In this document: in pieces, positions 8,606-17,512 of the stretch
Position numbering within the stretch: the stretch's first letter is position 1
Layout: each line of letters starts with the position of its first letter
Assembly (NCBI GenBank): GCA_051884915.1
Contig: JBJEWF010000080.1
Location: 54,103 to 118,102 of the forward strand
DNA: 64,000 nt
Direction: 5' to 3'
Source: RUG572 sp051884915
GTDB taxonomy: Bacteria; Verrucomicrobiota; Kiritimatiellia; RFP12; UBA1067
Position numbers and translations under genes: made by a program
Notes under the pieces: generated by a model
The model's input: only the letters and a program-made list of their open reading frames with translations
What the model was told of the DNA's origin: nothing
Databases searched by the model: none

Positions 8606-9958
8606 TCAGTCGGCCTGGAGCAGCAGCCCCGTGTCCGCGACGTCCGCCGCGTCGAGCGCATAGGCGGGATCGATCTCAAGCGGCATCTCCGGCGGCACGG
8701 CGACGCCCGCGGCCGCCAGCTGGCGGCGCCATTTGGCCTGGAGGTCGGCCTTGCACGTGGCCGGCGAATCCGCGCCCGCCGCGTTCTTCACGGGGGAGAA
8801 CTCCTCGCGGCGGTCGAACGCGAAGCAGGTGACGCCCCGGGCTTCCGGCAGCGCGTCGAAAATGAACTTCTCGAACTTGTAGCCGTTCGGCTCGGTCGCC
8901 TTGACGATCCGGCCCGCCGCGTCCACGGTCGCGATCTTCTTGTGCGCAAGGTGGAGCGGCATGTCCTTCGCGGCCAGGCGTTCGAGGAACGCGCGGTCGA
9001 ACACGTGGATGGCCGGCGAGCCGAACTTGAAGTAGAGCTCGCCCGTCCGCGTGCGGCGGTTGTTCATCTCGTCGGTCATTTCCGTGTATTCGATCATGTC
9101 GAAATGGCCGTCGCGCTTCACCACCATGCCCAGGCCCTCGTTCGGGTCGCGCTTGGCGCAGAGCTTGAGCGAGTATTCGCTCTTTTCGAGCACGTGCAGG
9201 CCGATGAACGCCGGATCGGCCACTTCGACCATCGGGTTGTCCACCTGGAAGTAGAAGAGCGTCGTGACGCCGCGCGCCTTCATGTCCGCGAAGCAGCCGT
9301 TCGCCTTGAGCGCGCCGATCATGCCGCCGTGGCCGTCGGGGCTCATGAAGACGTGGCCCGGCGCGTCGAGGATGATCTTGCCGTCGGCCGTCATGCCCGG
9401 CCACATGCCCTGCCGGAAGAAGACCACGGCGTCCGCGTCGAGGCCGAAATAGTCGTTCTCCTCGAAGTGGGCGACCGTCGCGTCGTAGTTCGCTTCGCTC
9501 GTCATCACGTAGAACGGAATCTTCGCGGCATGGCGCACGGACAGCGCGAGGATCTTGCGGGCGTGGAAATAGAAGAGCGAGGCGCCGGTGACCGGCCCGA
9601 TCGAGTAGGCGCCCTTCGGGCCGTCATAGCCGAGGCGCGAACCCTGGCCGCCGGCCACGAGCAGCACGCCGACGCGCCCGGCGCGCAGTTCGGCTTCGCC
9701 CGCCGCGCGCGCCCGCGCGAGCGCCGCGCCCTTGAGTTCGGCGACTTTCGGGGCCGTGGGCCGGCCCTTCTTCTTCGCCGCCGCCGGCGCGGCGGCGCCC
9801 GGCAGCATGCTCTGGCAGCGCCGGACTTCCTTGAAGTCGATCGCCGCGATCTGCGCCAGCAGCGCCTTGCGCTCGGCCGCCGTCAGCTGCTTCCAGCAGC
9901 GCAGCAGCTGTTCCTGTCCGTTTTTCCTGAGAATCGTCCGTGCCTGTTCGAATGTCAT
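8606..9958 (-). CDS. UTP-dependent sugar-1-phosphate uridylyltransferase (UDPGP family)
   Basis: 450 residues. The nucleotide-binding signature LLVAGGQGSRLGYDGPKG (about residues 98-115) is that of the eukaryotic-type UDPGP family, which makes UDP-N-acetylhexosamine or UDP-glucose from UTP and the sugar-1-phosphate. GHGGMIGAL and YFQVDNPMVEVADPAFIG are the further blocks that contact uracil and sugar in UDP-GlcNAc pyrophosphorylases. The exact sugar cannot be read from sequence; UDP-GlcNAc/GalNAc is the more likely. The short AT-rich leader (runs of T around 9972-9986 on the plus strand) separates it from galM. Confidence 0.87.
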   Translation of the reverse strand: MTFEQARTILRKNGQEQLLRCWKQLTAAERKALLAQIAAIDFKEVRRCQSMLPGAAAPAAAKKKGRPTAPKVAELKGAALARARAAGEAELRAGRVGVLLVAGGQGSRLGYDGPKGAYSIGPVTGASLFYFHARKILALSVRHAAKIPFYVMTSEANYDATVAHFEENDYFGLDADAVVFFRQGMWPGMTADGKIILDAPGHVFMSPDGHGGMIGALKANGCFADMKARGVTTLFYFQVDNPMVEVADPAFIGLHVLEKSEYSLKLCAKRDPNEGLGMVVKRDGHFDMIEYTEMTDEMNNRRTRTGELYFKFGSPAIHVFDRAFLERLAAKDMPLHLAHKKIATVDAAGRIVKATEPNGYKFEKFIFDALPEARGVTCFAFDRREEFSPVKNAAGADSPATCKADLQAKWRRQLAAAGVAVPPEMPLEIDPAYALDAADVADTGLLLQAD

Positions 9959-10014
9959 AACCGAAGCCTGATGTTTTTTCTTTTTTGGGGGTGGGAGCCG
10001 ACGGGAGCCGGCCG

Positions 10015-11070
10015 TCAGACCGTCTTGAACTTGTAGACCGTCGTCGAGTAGAGCGGAACGCCGGGCTTGACGATCGTCGTCGGGAAGCCGGGCTTGTTGG
10101 GCGAATCCGGGAAGTGCTGCGTCTCAAGCGCGACGCCGGCGTTGCGCACGGGCAGGTAGTAGCCGTCGTAGACCTGCAGGCCCGGCTCGGTCGTCCAGAC
10201 CTCGATCTGGCGGCCCGTCCGGTCGGAGGTCAGAATCGCCGCGAGCTTGAGCTCGTCGCCCGGCGTCCGGCGGAGCGCCCAGTTCATGTCGTAGCCGGCG
10301 CCGAATTTGAGCTGGTCGTAGTCGAAATCGTGCATCGCGCCGATCGTGTGCGTCGTGCGGAAGTCCATCGGCGTCGCCGCGACGTCGCGCAATTCGCCCG
10401 TCGGAATCATGCCCGCGCCGTAGGGCGTGAACGCGTCGGCGTTGATGAAGAGCTTGTGGTCGAGAACCGTCGTGCCCGCCTCGACGCCGTCGAGATTCCA
10501 GTACGCGTGCTCCGTGAGGGAGATCGGCGTGTCCTGGTCGGTCGTCGCGCGCCAGCGGATCGTCCAGGCGTTCGCGTTGTCCAGCGTCAGCGTCGCGCGG
10601 ACGGCCACGTTGCCCGGATAGCCGCCTTCGCCGTCGGGGGATTCGATTTCGAGAACCAGCCCCACCAGGTCGTCCGTGCGGATCTCCTCGACCACCTTCC
10701 ACGTCCGCAGCGCGAAGCCGCGCAGGCCGCCGTGCAGCGCGCAGGGGATGCCGCCCGGCGCGTTGTTGGCCTCCAGCGCGTACGTCTTGCCGTTGAGCGT
10801 GAACGCGCAGCCGCCGATGCGGTTGCCGTAGCGGCCCACCAGCGCGCCGTAGTACGTGCCGCCCCGTTCGGCGACGTAGTCCTCGAAGGTCGGCCAGCCC
10901 AGCGTCACGTTGTCCAGCCGGCCCGTGCGGTCCGGCGTCAGGGCCTTCAGGAGGCGACCGCCCCAATTCGTGAAGTCGAGCTCCACGCCGTTCGCGTTCA
11001 CCAGACGCCACACGCGGACCTCTTCGCCCTCAAAAACGCCCCAGGGGCCGGATTCGATCGAGTTCTTCAT
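10015..11070 (-). CDS. galM: Aldose 1-epimerase (galactose mutarotase)
   Basis: 351 residues. It interconverts alpha and beta anomers of aldohexoses. Signatures seen are VGRYGNRIGGCAF, the HGGLRGF loop, the catalytic histidine in LTEHAYWNLDG and the catalytic glutamate in ALETQHFPDSPN. No signal peptide, so cytoplasmic. The ATG at 11070 has AAAGGAG six to seven bases upstream and is the clear start. An extended -10 box lies 38 bases further up. Confidence 0.93.
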   Translation of the reverse strand: MKNSIESGPWGVFEGEEVRVWRLVNANGVELDFTNWGGRLLKALTPDRTGRLDNVTLGWPTFEDYVAERGGTYYGALVGRYGNRIGGCAFTLNGKTYALEANNAPGGIPCALHGGLRGFALRTWKVVEEIRTDDLVGLVLEIESPDGEGGYPGNVAVRATLTLDNANAWTIRWRATTDQDTPISLTEHAYWNLDGVEAGTTVLDHKLFINADAFTPYGAGMIPTGELRDVAATPMDFRTTHTIGAMHDFDYDQLKFGAGYDMNWALRRTPGDELKLAAILTSDRTGRQIEVWTTEPGLQVYDGYYLPVRNAGVALETQHFPDSPNKPGFPTTIVKPGVPLYSTTVYKFKTV

Positions 11071-11107
11071 TGGATGCTCCTTTCCCGTTTGAAAATTGCA
11101 AATCCGG

Positions 11108-11116
11108 ATTATACCA
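11108..11116 (-). promoter_or_regulatory. Extended -10 promoter for galM
   Basis: TGGTATAAT on the minus strand, 38 bases before the galM start. No convincing -35 is present at 17 bases. The same TGnTATAAT element recurs ahead of several minus-strand genes in this window. Confidence 0.65.
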
Positions 11117-11131
11117 CAATCGGGCCGGATG

Positions 11132-11140
11132 TGATAGAAT
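11132..11140 (+). promoter_or_regulatory. Extended -10 promoter for tRNA-Arg
   Basis: TGATAGAAT on the plus strand, ending 16 bases before the mature tRNA 5' end, the spacing expected for a short 5' leader. The same nine bases appear in front of purA. Confidence 0.6.
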
Positions 11141-11156
11141 ATCCGCCGTCCGAAAG

Positions 11157-11233
11157 GCCCCTGTAGCTCATCTGGACAGAGCAATTGCCTTCTAAGCAAT
11201 GGGTAGTGAGTTCGAGTCTCGCCAGGGGCGCCA
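11157..11233 (+). tRNA. tRNA-Arg (anticodon UCU)
   Basis: 77 bases folding as a complete cloverleaf. The acceptor is GCCCCTG/CAGGGGC with G discriminator and an encoded CCA. The D stem is GCTC/GAGC. The anticodon stem is ATTGC/GCAAT with loop CTTCTAA, anticodon TCT at 11191-11193. The T stem is GTGAG/CTCGC with loop TTCGAGT. It reads AGA codons. It is the only RNA gene I found and one of the few plus-strand features. Confidence 0.97.
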
Positions 11234-11278
11234 TCCCGCCCGGTCCGCCGCGCCGCGCCGTTGCCGGCGGCCGGCCGG

Positions 11279-12187
11279 TCACGGGCAGTCCTGCAGCAGG
11301 CGGAGAACCGGATAGGCCAGCGCCGGCAGGAAGATGAACGAATCGAACATGTCGAGGAATCCCCCCATGCCCGCCGGCATGAAAGTGGCGGAGTCCTTGA
11401 CCGCGCATTCGCGCTTCAGGCGCGATTCGATCAGATCGCCCGCCGTCGCCAGCAGGGCGAAGAGGATGCCGACCGGGACGGCCAGCGGATAGGTCAGGTG
11501 CCGCCAGAAACGGACGTCGGCCGCCCAGTTGAAATGGTTCGCCGCCGCGATGAACACGCAGGTCGTCGCGCTGGCGAAGACCATCGACCCGAGCAGGCCT
11601 TCCCAGGACTTGTTCGGCGAAATCGACGGGCACATCTTGTGCCGCCCCCAGGCGAGCCCGAAGGCGAAGCCGCCCGTGTCGGAGAGCTTGGCGACGGCAA
11701 TCAGGTAGAACAGCGCGTAGAGGCCCGCCCGCGTCGCGGGCATCGCGAAGCGGCACGTCGCTTCCGCCGCCGGCTCCAGCTGCACGATGCGCAGGAAGAA
11801 CGACAGGAGGAACGGCACGTAGAAGAAGCCCAGCAGCGTCGCCCCCGCCGACGCGACGGGCTTCGCGCAGCGGGAGCCGAACGTGACGACCAGGGCCAGC
11901 AGGAAGAGGGCCGGCACGGACGCCACGAGGCCGATAAGCGCGCAGGTCCGCGCCCCTGCCGCGCCGGGCGTCGCCGCGCTCACGAGGATCCAGCCCACGC
12001 CCATCAGCAGACCAAGCCAGGTCACGGGTTCGTACCGCCGCACCATCTGGTAGAACTCCAGCTGGAGAAGAATCGCCAGAATCGCCAGAATCGGCACGAG
12101 CGCCGGCAGCGGGCAGCGGAGGAACAGGCCGAGGACGCACGCGCCGACCGCCAGTCCCGCCAGGGTCCGTTTTGCGATTTTGTTCAT
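11279..12187 (-). CDS. cdsA: Phosphatidate cytidylyltransferase
   Basis: 302 residues, polytopic membrane protein with about eight hydrophobic segments. It makes CDP-diacylglycerol from phosphatidate and CTP for phospholipid synthesis. The C-terminal CDS signature is recognisable as SRLKRECAVKDSATFMPAG then MGGFLDMFDS. The usual PGHGG is AGMGG here, with Met in place of His, while the metal-binding aspartates (D in FLD, D in FDS) are kept. The start overlaps the purA stop by one base (TGATG). The last gene of the uppS-dxs array. Confidence 0.88.
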   Translation of the reverse strand: MNKIAKRTLAGLAVGACVLGLFLRCPLPALVPILAILAILLQLEFYQMVRRYEPVTWLGLLMGVGWILVSAATPGAAGARTCALIGLVASVPALFLLALVVTFGSRCAKPVASAGATLLGFFYVPFLLSFFLRIVQLEPAAEATCRFAMPATRAGLYALFYLIAVAKLSDTGGFAFGLAWGRHKMCPSISPNKSWEGLLGSMVFASATTCVFIAAANHFNWAADVRFWRHLTYPLAVPVGILFALLATAGDLIESRLKRECAVKDSATFMPAGMGGFLDMFDSFIFLPALAYPVLRLLQDCP

Positions 12188-13533
12188 CAGAGGGCAATCC
12201 GGAGGGTGGATTCGCGGGCCGGCCCGATGGACAGGATCCCGAGTTTGGCGCCCGACAGCTCGATCAGGCGGTCCACGTAGGCCTTCGCCTTCGGCGGCAG
12301 GTCCTCGATGCGCGTGACGTGGGAGGTTTCGCACATCCAGCCGTCCATCTCCTCGTAGATCGGCTTGACGCGCGCCAGCTCGGCGGCGGACGAGGGCATG
12401 AAGTCGATGCGCCGGCCGTCCAGCTCGTAGGCCACGCAGATCTTGATCTTGGGGAAGACGTCCATCACGTCGAGTTTCGTCACCGCCCAGTAGTCGACGC
12501 CGTTGACCTGCTGCGCATAGCGCGCGACCACGGCGTCGTACCAGCCGGTGCGGCGCGGACGCTTCGTCACGGCGCCGAACTCGTGCCCGCGTTCCGCCAT
12601 GGCCCTGCCGTCCGCGTCCAGCTTGTCGGCGGCGTTGTAGAGTTCCGTCGGGAACGGGCCTTCGCCCACGCGCGTCGTGTAGGCCTTGACGACGCCGACC
12701 ACGCGGTCGATGTCCCGCGGCGAAAGCCCCGTGCCGATGCACGCGCCGCCCGACGTGGGATTGGACGAGGTCACGAAAGGATAGGTGCCGAAATCGATGT
12801 CGAGCATCGTCGCCTGGGCGCCCTCCAGCAGAATGGACTTGCCGGCGGCCTTGGCGGCGTGGAGCATCGCGACCGTGTCGCGCACGTACGGCGCCAGCTT
12901 TTCCTGGGCGGCCCTGTAGATGGCGACGATCTCGTCGGGATCCATCCGGTAGTCCCTGACCGTGCAGCCGGGAACCTCGATCTGGTCCCCGTCGTCGACG
13001 CGCTCGGCCTTGAGCATGCGCAGCTTCATGTTCGTCTCGACGACCTGCTCGCGCACCATTTCAAGAAAATCGTCCGCCAGCATGTCGCCGGCGCGGAGGC
13101 CCGTGCGGGAAACCTTCGCCGCGTAGGCCGGCCCGATGCCGCGCCCGGTCGTGCCGATTTTCCGCCCCGGCGCGCGCGCGGCCTCTTCGGCCTTGTCGAG
13201 CGCGCGGTGGTAGAGCATCACCATCTGCGTGCGGGTGGAGATGAACAGGCGCCCCTTCGGCTCGACGCCCGTCGCGCGCATGCCCTCGATCTCCTCGATC
13301 AGGTCCAGCGGGTTCATGACCACGCCGTTGCCGATGATGCAGGTCTTGCCCGCGTGGAGGATGCCCGACGGAATCAGGCGCAGGACGCGCTTCGTCCCGT
13401 CGGCGATGACCGTGTGGCCCGCGTTCGAGCCGCCCTGATAGCGGACGACGAAGTCGGCCTTGTCGGTCAACACGTCGATAATCTTCCCCTTGCCCTCGTC
13501 GCCCCACTGGGACCCGACCAAAACCGTGTTCAT
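12187..13533 (-). CDS. purA: Adenylosuccinate synthetase
   Basis: 448 residues. It converts IMP, aspartate and GTP to adenylosuccinate, the first committed step to AMP. The N-terminus has the family P-loop region VGSQWGDEGKGKI, then YQGGSNAGHTV, TTGRGIGPAYAAK and, near the C-terminus, TKLDVMDVFPKI. Full family length. AGGAG sits in the leader, and a TGATAGAAT -10 box about 42 bases upstream gives it its own promoter although purF lies ahead on the same strand. Confidence 0.97.
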   Translation of the reverse strand: MNTVLVGSQWGDEGKGKIIDVLTDKADFVVRYQGGSNAGHTVIADGTKRVLRLIPSGILHAGKTCIIGNGVVMNPLDLIEEIEGMRATGVEPKGRLFISTRTQMVMLYHRALDKAEEAARAPGRKIGTTGRGIGPAYAAKVSRTGLRAGDMLADDFLEMVREQVVETNMKLRMLKAERVDDGDQIEVPGCTVRDYRMDPDEIVAIYRAAQEKLAPYVRDTVAMLHAAKAAGKSILLEGAQATMLDIDFGTYPFVTSSNPTSGGACIGTGLSPRDIDRVVGVVKAYTTRVGEGPFPTELYNAADKLDADGRAMAERGHEFGAVTKRPRRTGWYDAVVARYAQQVNGVDYWAVTKLDVMDVFPKIKICVAYELDGRRIDFMPSSAAELARVKPIYEEMDGWMCETSHVTRIEDLPPKAKAYVDRLIELSGAKLGILSIGPARESTLRIAL

Positions 13534-13574
13534 CCTAGTCTCTGCTCCTGAACTGTTGCCAAAAAACGCTTCTC

Positions 13575-13583
13575 ATTCTATCA
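13575..13583 (-). promoter_or_regulatory. Promoter for purA-cdsA
   Basis: Extended -10 TGATAGAAT on the minus strand, with TTTCCA at a 17-base spacing as a possible -35. It lies in the 92-base gap between purF and purA and predicts a leader of about 35 bases. Confidence 0.55.
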
Positions 13584-13625
13584 AAACCGGCAGGAAATGG
13601 AAAATGCAAACAGCATCATCCGCCG

Positions 13626-15083
13626 TCACGTCGCCCGGTGCGGACAGTCGGGACAGGTTCCGCGCAGCGACGGGTCCTGTCCGTCGAAGCAGTACGTGCA
13701 GATCTTCCCCTTCGGCAGGCCGATGGCCGCCACCAGATCGTCAAGCCGCTGGTAGGCGAGGCTCGTCAGGCCCAGGTTCTTGCGGATGTACTCGACCATC
13801 CCCTTGTATTCGGGCGAGTCGGGGTCCTGGTACTTGCCGATGTTCCGCTCCTCGTTCGGGCCTTCCTTCTCGCGGATGTAGCGGCGCGTGATCAGATCGT
13901 AGACGCTCTTCGAGCGCGAGAAGTTGAGGAAGCGGCAGCCGTAGAGGAGCGGCGGACAGGCGATGCGCATGTGCGCCTCCCGGGCGCCGTAGTGGTAGAG
14001 GCGTTTCGCCTGGTTGCCCAGCTGGGTCCCGCGGACGATGGAGTCGTCGCAGAAGACGAGTCGCTTGTCGCGGATCAGCTCCGGCACCGGGATCAGCTTC
14101 ATCTGCGCCACCCAGTCGCGCTGGTGCTGGTCGCCCGGCATGAAGGAACGCGCCCACGTGGGCGTGTACTTCACGAACGGCCGCGCGTATTTGAGGCCGG
14201 CTTCGTGGGCGTAGCCGAGCGCGTGGGAGGTGCCACTGTCCGGCACGCCGCCGACGCTGTCGGCCTCGACCGGATTGCGCCGCGCGAGAAAGCCGCCGCA
14301 GCGGTAGCGGGCCATTTCGACGTTGCGCCCCTCGTAGGTCGAGGCGGGATAGCTGTAGTAGACCCACAGGAAGGAGCAGATCGCCATCGTGTCGCCCGGC
14401 GCGACGACCGTCGTCACCGCATCGGCGGACATCGTCACGACCTCGCCCGGCCCCAGATCGCGCACGTGGTCGTAGCCGAGGTTGGCCAGCGCGCACGATT
14501 CCTGGAGCGCGATCGCCGCGCCTTCCTTGCGCCCCAGGATCACCGACGTGCGGCCATAGCGGTCGCGCATCGCGTAGAACGTCCCGTCCGCCGTGACCAG
14601 CAGCAGGGAGAGGCTGCCCTCCACGCGCTCCTGCACGTACTTGAGGCCCTCGGCGATCGTGTCCTTCGAGGCGATCAGCGCCGAAACGAGTTCCGTCGGA
14701 CCCAGCATGCCGGAGGTCGTCGAATACTGCAGCTGGACGTGGCGCTGCTCGAAGATCTCGTCCGTCAGCGCCTGCATGTTCGCGATCAGGCCGACCGTCA
14801 CGAGCGCGTAGGTGCCGAGATGGGACACCATCACCAGCGGCTGCGGGTCGGTGTCGGAAATGACGCCCACGCCGACCCGGCCCTGGAAGCGCGCGAAATC
14901 GCGCTCGAACTTCGTGCGGAACGGCGCATTCTGGATGTTGTGGATCGCGCGGCGGAACCTGCCGTCCGCGCCCAACACCGCCATGCCGCCGCGATGCGTC
15001 CCCAGATGGGAATGGTAGTCGATCCCGAAGAAGAGATCGGACACGCAGTCGTCCTTTGAAACCACGCCGCAGAAACCACCCAT
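13626..15083 (-). CDS. purF: Amidophosphoribosyltransferase (PurF family)
   Basis: 485 residues. An N-terminal class II glutaminase domain is followed by a phosphoribosyltransferase domain with the PRPP loop LVFCDDSIVRGTQL. It makes phosphoribosylamine from PRPP and glutamine, the first step of purine synthesis. The nucleophile would be Cys5 (MGGFCGVVS), so a four-residue propeptide must be removed. The C-terminus has a CTYC...CPDC pair that may belong to an iron-sulfur or zinc site, as in Fe-S-containing PurF proteins. The start at 15083 is backed by AAGGAG. Of the MGGF-type branch also seen in Bacteroidetes. Confidence 0.88.
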   Translation of the reverse strand: MGGFCGVVSKDDCVSDLFFGIDYHSHLGTHRGGMAVLGADGRFRRAIHNIQNAPFRTKFERDFARFQGRVGVGVISDTDPQPLVMVSHLGTYALVTVGLIANMQALTDEIFEQRHVQLQYSTTSGMLGPTELVSALIASKDTIAEGLKYVQERVEGSLSLLLVTADGTFYAMRDRYGRTSVILGRKEGAAIALQESCALANLGYDHVRDLGPGEVVTMSADAVTTVVAPGDTMAICSFLWVYYSYPASTYEGRNVEMARYRCGGFLARRNPVEADSVGGVPDSGTSHALGYAHEAGLKYARPFVKYTPTWARSFMPGDQHQRDWVAQMKLIPVPELIRDKRLVFCDDSIVRGTQLGNQAKRLYHYGAREAHMRIACPPLLYGCRFLNFSRSKSVYDLITRRYIREKEGPNEERNIGKYQDPDSPEYKGMVEYIRKNLGLTSLAYQRLDDLVAAIGLPKGKICTYCFDGQDPSLRGTCPDCPHRAT

Positions 15084-15116
15084 AACGACTCCTTCATGAC
15101 ATTCGTGTTCACTGTT

Positions 15117-15959
15117 TCAAATCCGCCGCGCACCCGGTCCCAGCAGGCGCTCGGCGTTGAGATGGAAGATCTTCTCGCGCGCACGCGCGTCGGGATGGAC
15201 GTCCGCGACCCAGGCTTTCAGCAAAGCCTCCTCGCGCCAGAAGTAGTCCGTGCCGAACAGGATGCGGTCCACGGGAAATTCGCGCAGGATGCGTTCGGCC
15301 TCCGGATCGCCGTCCTGGTTGGCGACGCGGGCCGTATCGATGTAGCAGCGCTCGAACGGCAGCAGCCGGTCCACGGCACGGGCGGGACTGCCGTCGAAGC
15401 CGCCCAGGTGGCAGGCCACGAACGTCAGGCCGGGCACGGCCTTCAGCAGCGCCTCGATCTGCATCGGGCCGCACGTCATCGGCGCGTCGGCAAACCCGCA
15501 GTCCCTTCCGCAATGGGAAACCGCGAACAGCCCCTCGTCGCGAACCGCCTTGAAGACGGGCACGACCGCCGGATCGTCCAGCCGGAAGCCCTGGTAGTAG
15601 GGATGGAAGACGACGCCCGGGAACCCCGCCCGGGCAAGGGCCCGGACACGGGACCTGAAATCGGGGTCGAACGGATGGACGGAAACGAGGAAGAGGAGAC
15701 GCCGGGCCGCCTCCTCCCCTTCCGCGCCGTCCCGCACGGCGCACGAACGGCGGAAAATCACGTCGAACTGCGCCGGCTTGGTCGCGATCGGGCAGACCAC
15801 GCTGCGGTCGATCCCCGCCGCGGCCATGTCGCGCAGCTGGCTGGCCACCGTACCGTCCGCCACCGGCTGGAAGCGCCCCTGCAGCAGGTCGCACATGGTC
15901 CGGATGGCCTTGGGGGCCAGCGCGTCGGGAAAATTGTGCGTATGGAAGTCGATGACCAT
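15117..15959 (-). CDS. Amidohydrolase-2 family metal-dependent hydrolase
   Basis: 280 residues, a TIM-barrel metallohydrolase. Metal and catalytic motifs in order are DFHTHNF at the N-terminus, VVFHPYYQGF, VSHCGRD, ACHLGGF and FGTDYFW near residue 240. This is the PF04909 family, which includes decarboxylases and lactone hydrolases; the substrate cannot be assigned. No signal peptide. It sits 13 bases after pyrF and 33 bases before purF in a nucleotide-synthesis neighbourhood, but that alone does not prove a related role. Confidence 0.8.
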   Translation of the reverse strand: MVIDFHTHNFPDALAPKAIRTMCDLLQGRFQPVADGTVASQLRDMAAAGIDRSVVCPIATKPAQFDVIFRRSCAVRDGAEGEEAARRLLFLVSVHPFDPDFRSRVRALARAGFPGVVFHPYYQGFRLDDPAVVPVFKAVRDEGLFAVSHCGRDCGFADAPMTCGPMQIEALLKAVPGLTFVACHLGGFDGSPARAVDRLLPFERCYIDTARVANQDGDPEAERILREFPVDRILFGTDYFWREEALLKAWVADVHPDARAREKIFHLNAERLLGPGARRI

Positions 15960-15972
15960 GGCCCGCGTCCGT

Positions 15973-16671
15973 TCAGGCGTTCTCCATTTCCGCCCGGATC
16001 GCGCGCGCCGCCGCCCGCGGGTCTTCCGCGGCCAGGATCGGCCGGCCGACCACGAGGTGGGTCGCGCCGTCGCGGACGGCGCTCGCCGGCGTGGCCACGC
16101 GCTTCTGGTCGCCCACCGCGGCGCCGGCCGGGCGCACGCCCGGCGTGACGAAAACCGTGCCCGCCGGCAGGAGATTCGCGAGCGTGCCGACCTCCATCGG
16201 GCTGCAGACGAGACCGTTCGCGCCGTGGGCCGTCGCGAACTTCGCCATCGCCAGCACCTGGTCGGCCGGCGTGCGGCCGGAGATGCCCGCGTCCGCCAGG
16301 TCGGCCTGGTCGAGCGAGGTGAGAACCGTCACGGCCAGGATCTTCGGCGCCTGCGCGCCGAATTCGGCCGCCGCCGCCGCCGCGGCCCGGATCATCGCCT
16401 TGCCGCCGACGGAATGGATGGTCATCAGATCGACGCCCAGCCGGCCGCCGGAGCGGACCGCGCGCTCGACCGTCCGGGGGATGTCGTGGAACTTGAGGTC
16501 GAGGAAGACCTTCTTGCCCAGGTCCTTGACGGCCTTGACGACGTCCGGGCCTTCGGCGGTGAAGAGCTCAAGCCCGATCTTGTAGAACCCGACCGGATCG
16601 CCGATCTGCCCGACCTTCCGGACGGCCTCTTCGCGGCTCTGCACGTCCAACGCAACAATCAACTCTGCCAT
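15973..16671 (-). CDS. pyrF: Orotidine 5'-phosphate decarboxylase
   Basis: 232 residues. Catalyses OMP to UMP, the last step of pyrimidine synthesis. The catalytic tetrad motif is VFLDLKFHDIPRTV near residue 60, and the C-terminal phosphate-binding loop is VTPGVRP and THLVVGRPI. The ATG at 16671 (MAELIVALDV) fits the family start; it lies seven bases after dapF. Confidence 0.95.
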   Translation of the reverse strand: MAELIVALDVQSREEAVRKVGQIGDPVGFYKIGLELFTAEGPDVVKAVKDLGKKVFLDLKFHDIPRTVERAVRSGGRLGVDLMTIHSVGGKAMIRAAAAAAAEFGAQAPKILAVTVLTSLDQADLADAGISGRTPADQVLAMAKFATAHGANGLVCSPMEVGTLANLLPAGTVFVTPGVRPAGAAVGDQKRVATPASAVRDGATHLVVGRPILAAEDPRAAARAIRAEMENA

Positions 16672-16678
16672 CGCTTCG

Positions 16679-17512
16679 CTACTCCATTTCGTTCGCCACA
16701 TCCAGCGCATCGAGATCGATGTCGCCTTCGAAAACTTTCTTCACGGGCCCCGTGAGCGTGATGCCCGTGGACTTCGCCCGCCGCCAATCGCCGTCGACCG
16801 TCAGCACGAAGCCCTGCGAGGTGCGCACGTGCATCGGCAGCGACATGCCCTTGGTCTCGACGCCCACGACCGCCGTCGCGATGGCGCCCGTTCCGCAGGC
16901 GCCGCTCTCCGCCTCGACCCCGCGCTCGTAGGTGCGGAGAATCGCGCGGTTGGGCGGCAGGTACTGGACGAAATCGACGTTCGTCCCGTCCGGCGCAAAC
17001 GCATCCGCCAGGCGGAGCGCACGGCCCCTCGCCGCGACGTCGACGCTCGCCGCCGAATCGCAGGCCACGACGAAATGCGGAACGCCCGCGACGATGAAGT
17101 CGCCGTGCGTTCCGCCGACGTGCAGATCGTAGCGCCGGTCCTTGGGCTCCGGCATCCAGACCTTGACCTGGCCGTTCTCCAGCACCTCGGCGTCGACGAG
17201 GCCCGCCCGCGTCTCGAAGGTCATCGACGCGGACGGGGCCACGCCGATTCCGCGGGCGAAGGCCGCGACGCAGCGCGATCCGTTGCCGCAGAGATCGGCT
17301 TCCGTCCCGTCCGGATTGAAGAAGACCATCCGGAAGTCGGCCAGCTCGGAGTTCTGCACGAGGATGACGCCTTCGCACCCGATGCCCGTGCGGAAGCCCG
17401 CCAAAGCGGCCAGGCGAAGATGGTCGTGGATGGGAAACGTCCCCGACCGGTCGTCCACCAGCACGAAGTCGTTGCCCGCGCCGTGCATCTTCCAGAAATG
17501 CATGTTAGTCAT
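16679..17512 (-). CDS. dapF: Diaminopimelate epimerase
   Basis: 277 residues. Converts LL-DAP to meso-DAP for lysine and peptidoglycan. The two catalytic cysteines are Cys75 (DLCGNGSRC) and Cys206 (ESGACGTGA). Starts MTNMHFWKMHGAGNDF; the Met at position 4 is an alternative. The start overlaps the end of the upstream protease gene by eight bases, so translation is probably coupled. Confidence 0.96.
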   Translation of the reverse strand: MTNMHFWKMHGAGNDFVLVDDRSGTFPIHDHLRLAALAGFRTGIGCEGVILVQNSELADFRMVFFNPDGTEADLCGNGSRCVAAFARGIGVAPSASMTFETRAGLVDAEVLENGQVKVWMPEPKDRRYDLHVGGTHGDFIVAGVPHFVVACDSAASVDVAARGRALRLADAFAPDGTNVDFVQYLPPNRAILRTYERGVEAESGACGTGAIATAVVGVETKGMSLPMHVRTSQGFVLTVDGDWRRAKSTGITLTGPVKKVFEGDIDLDALDVANEME

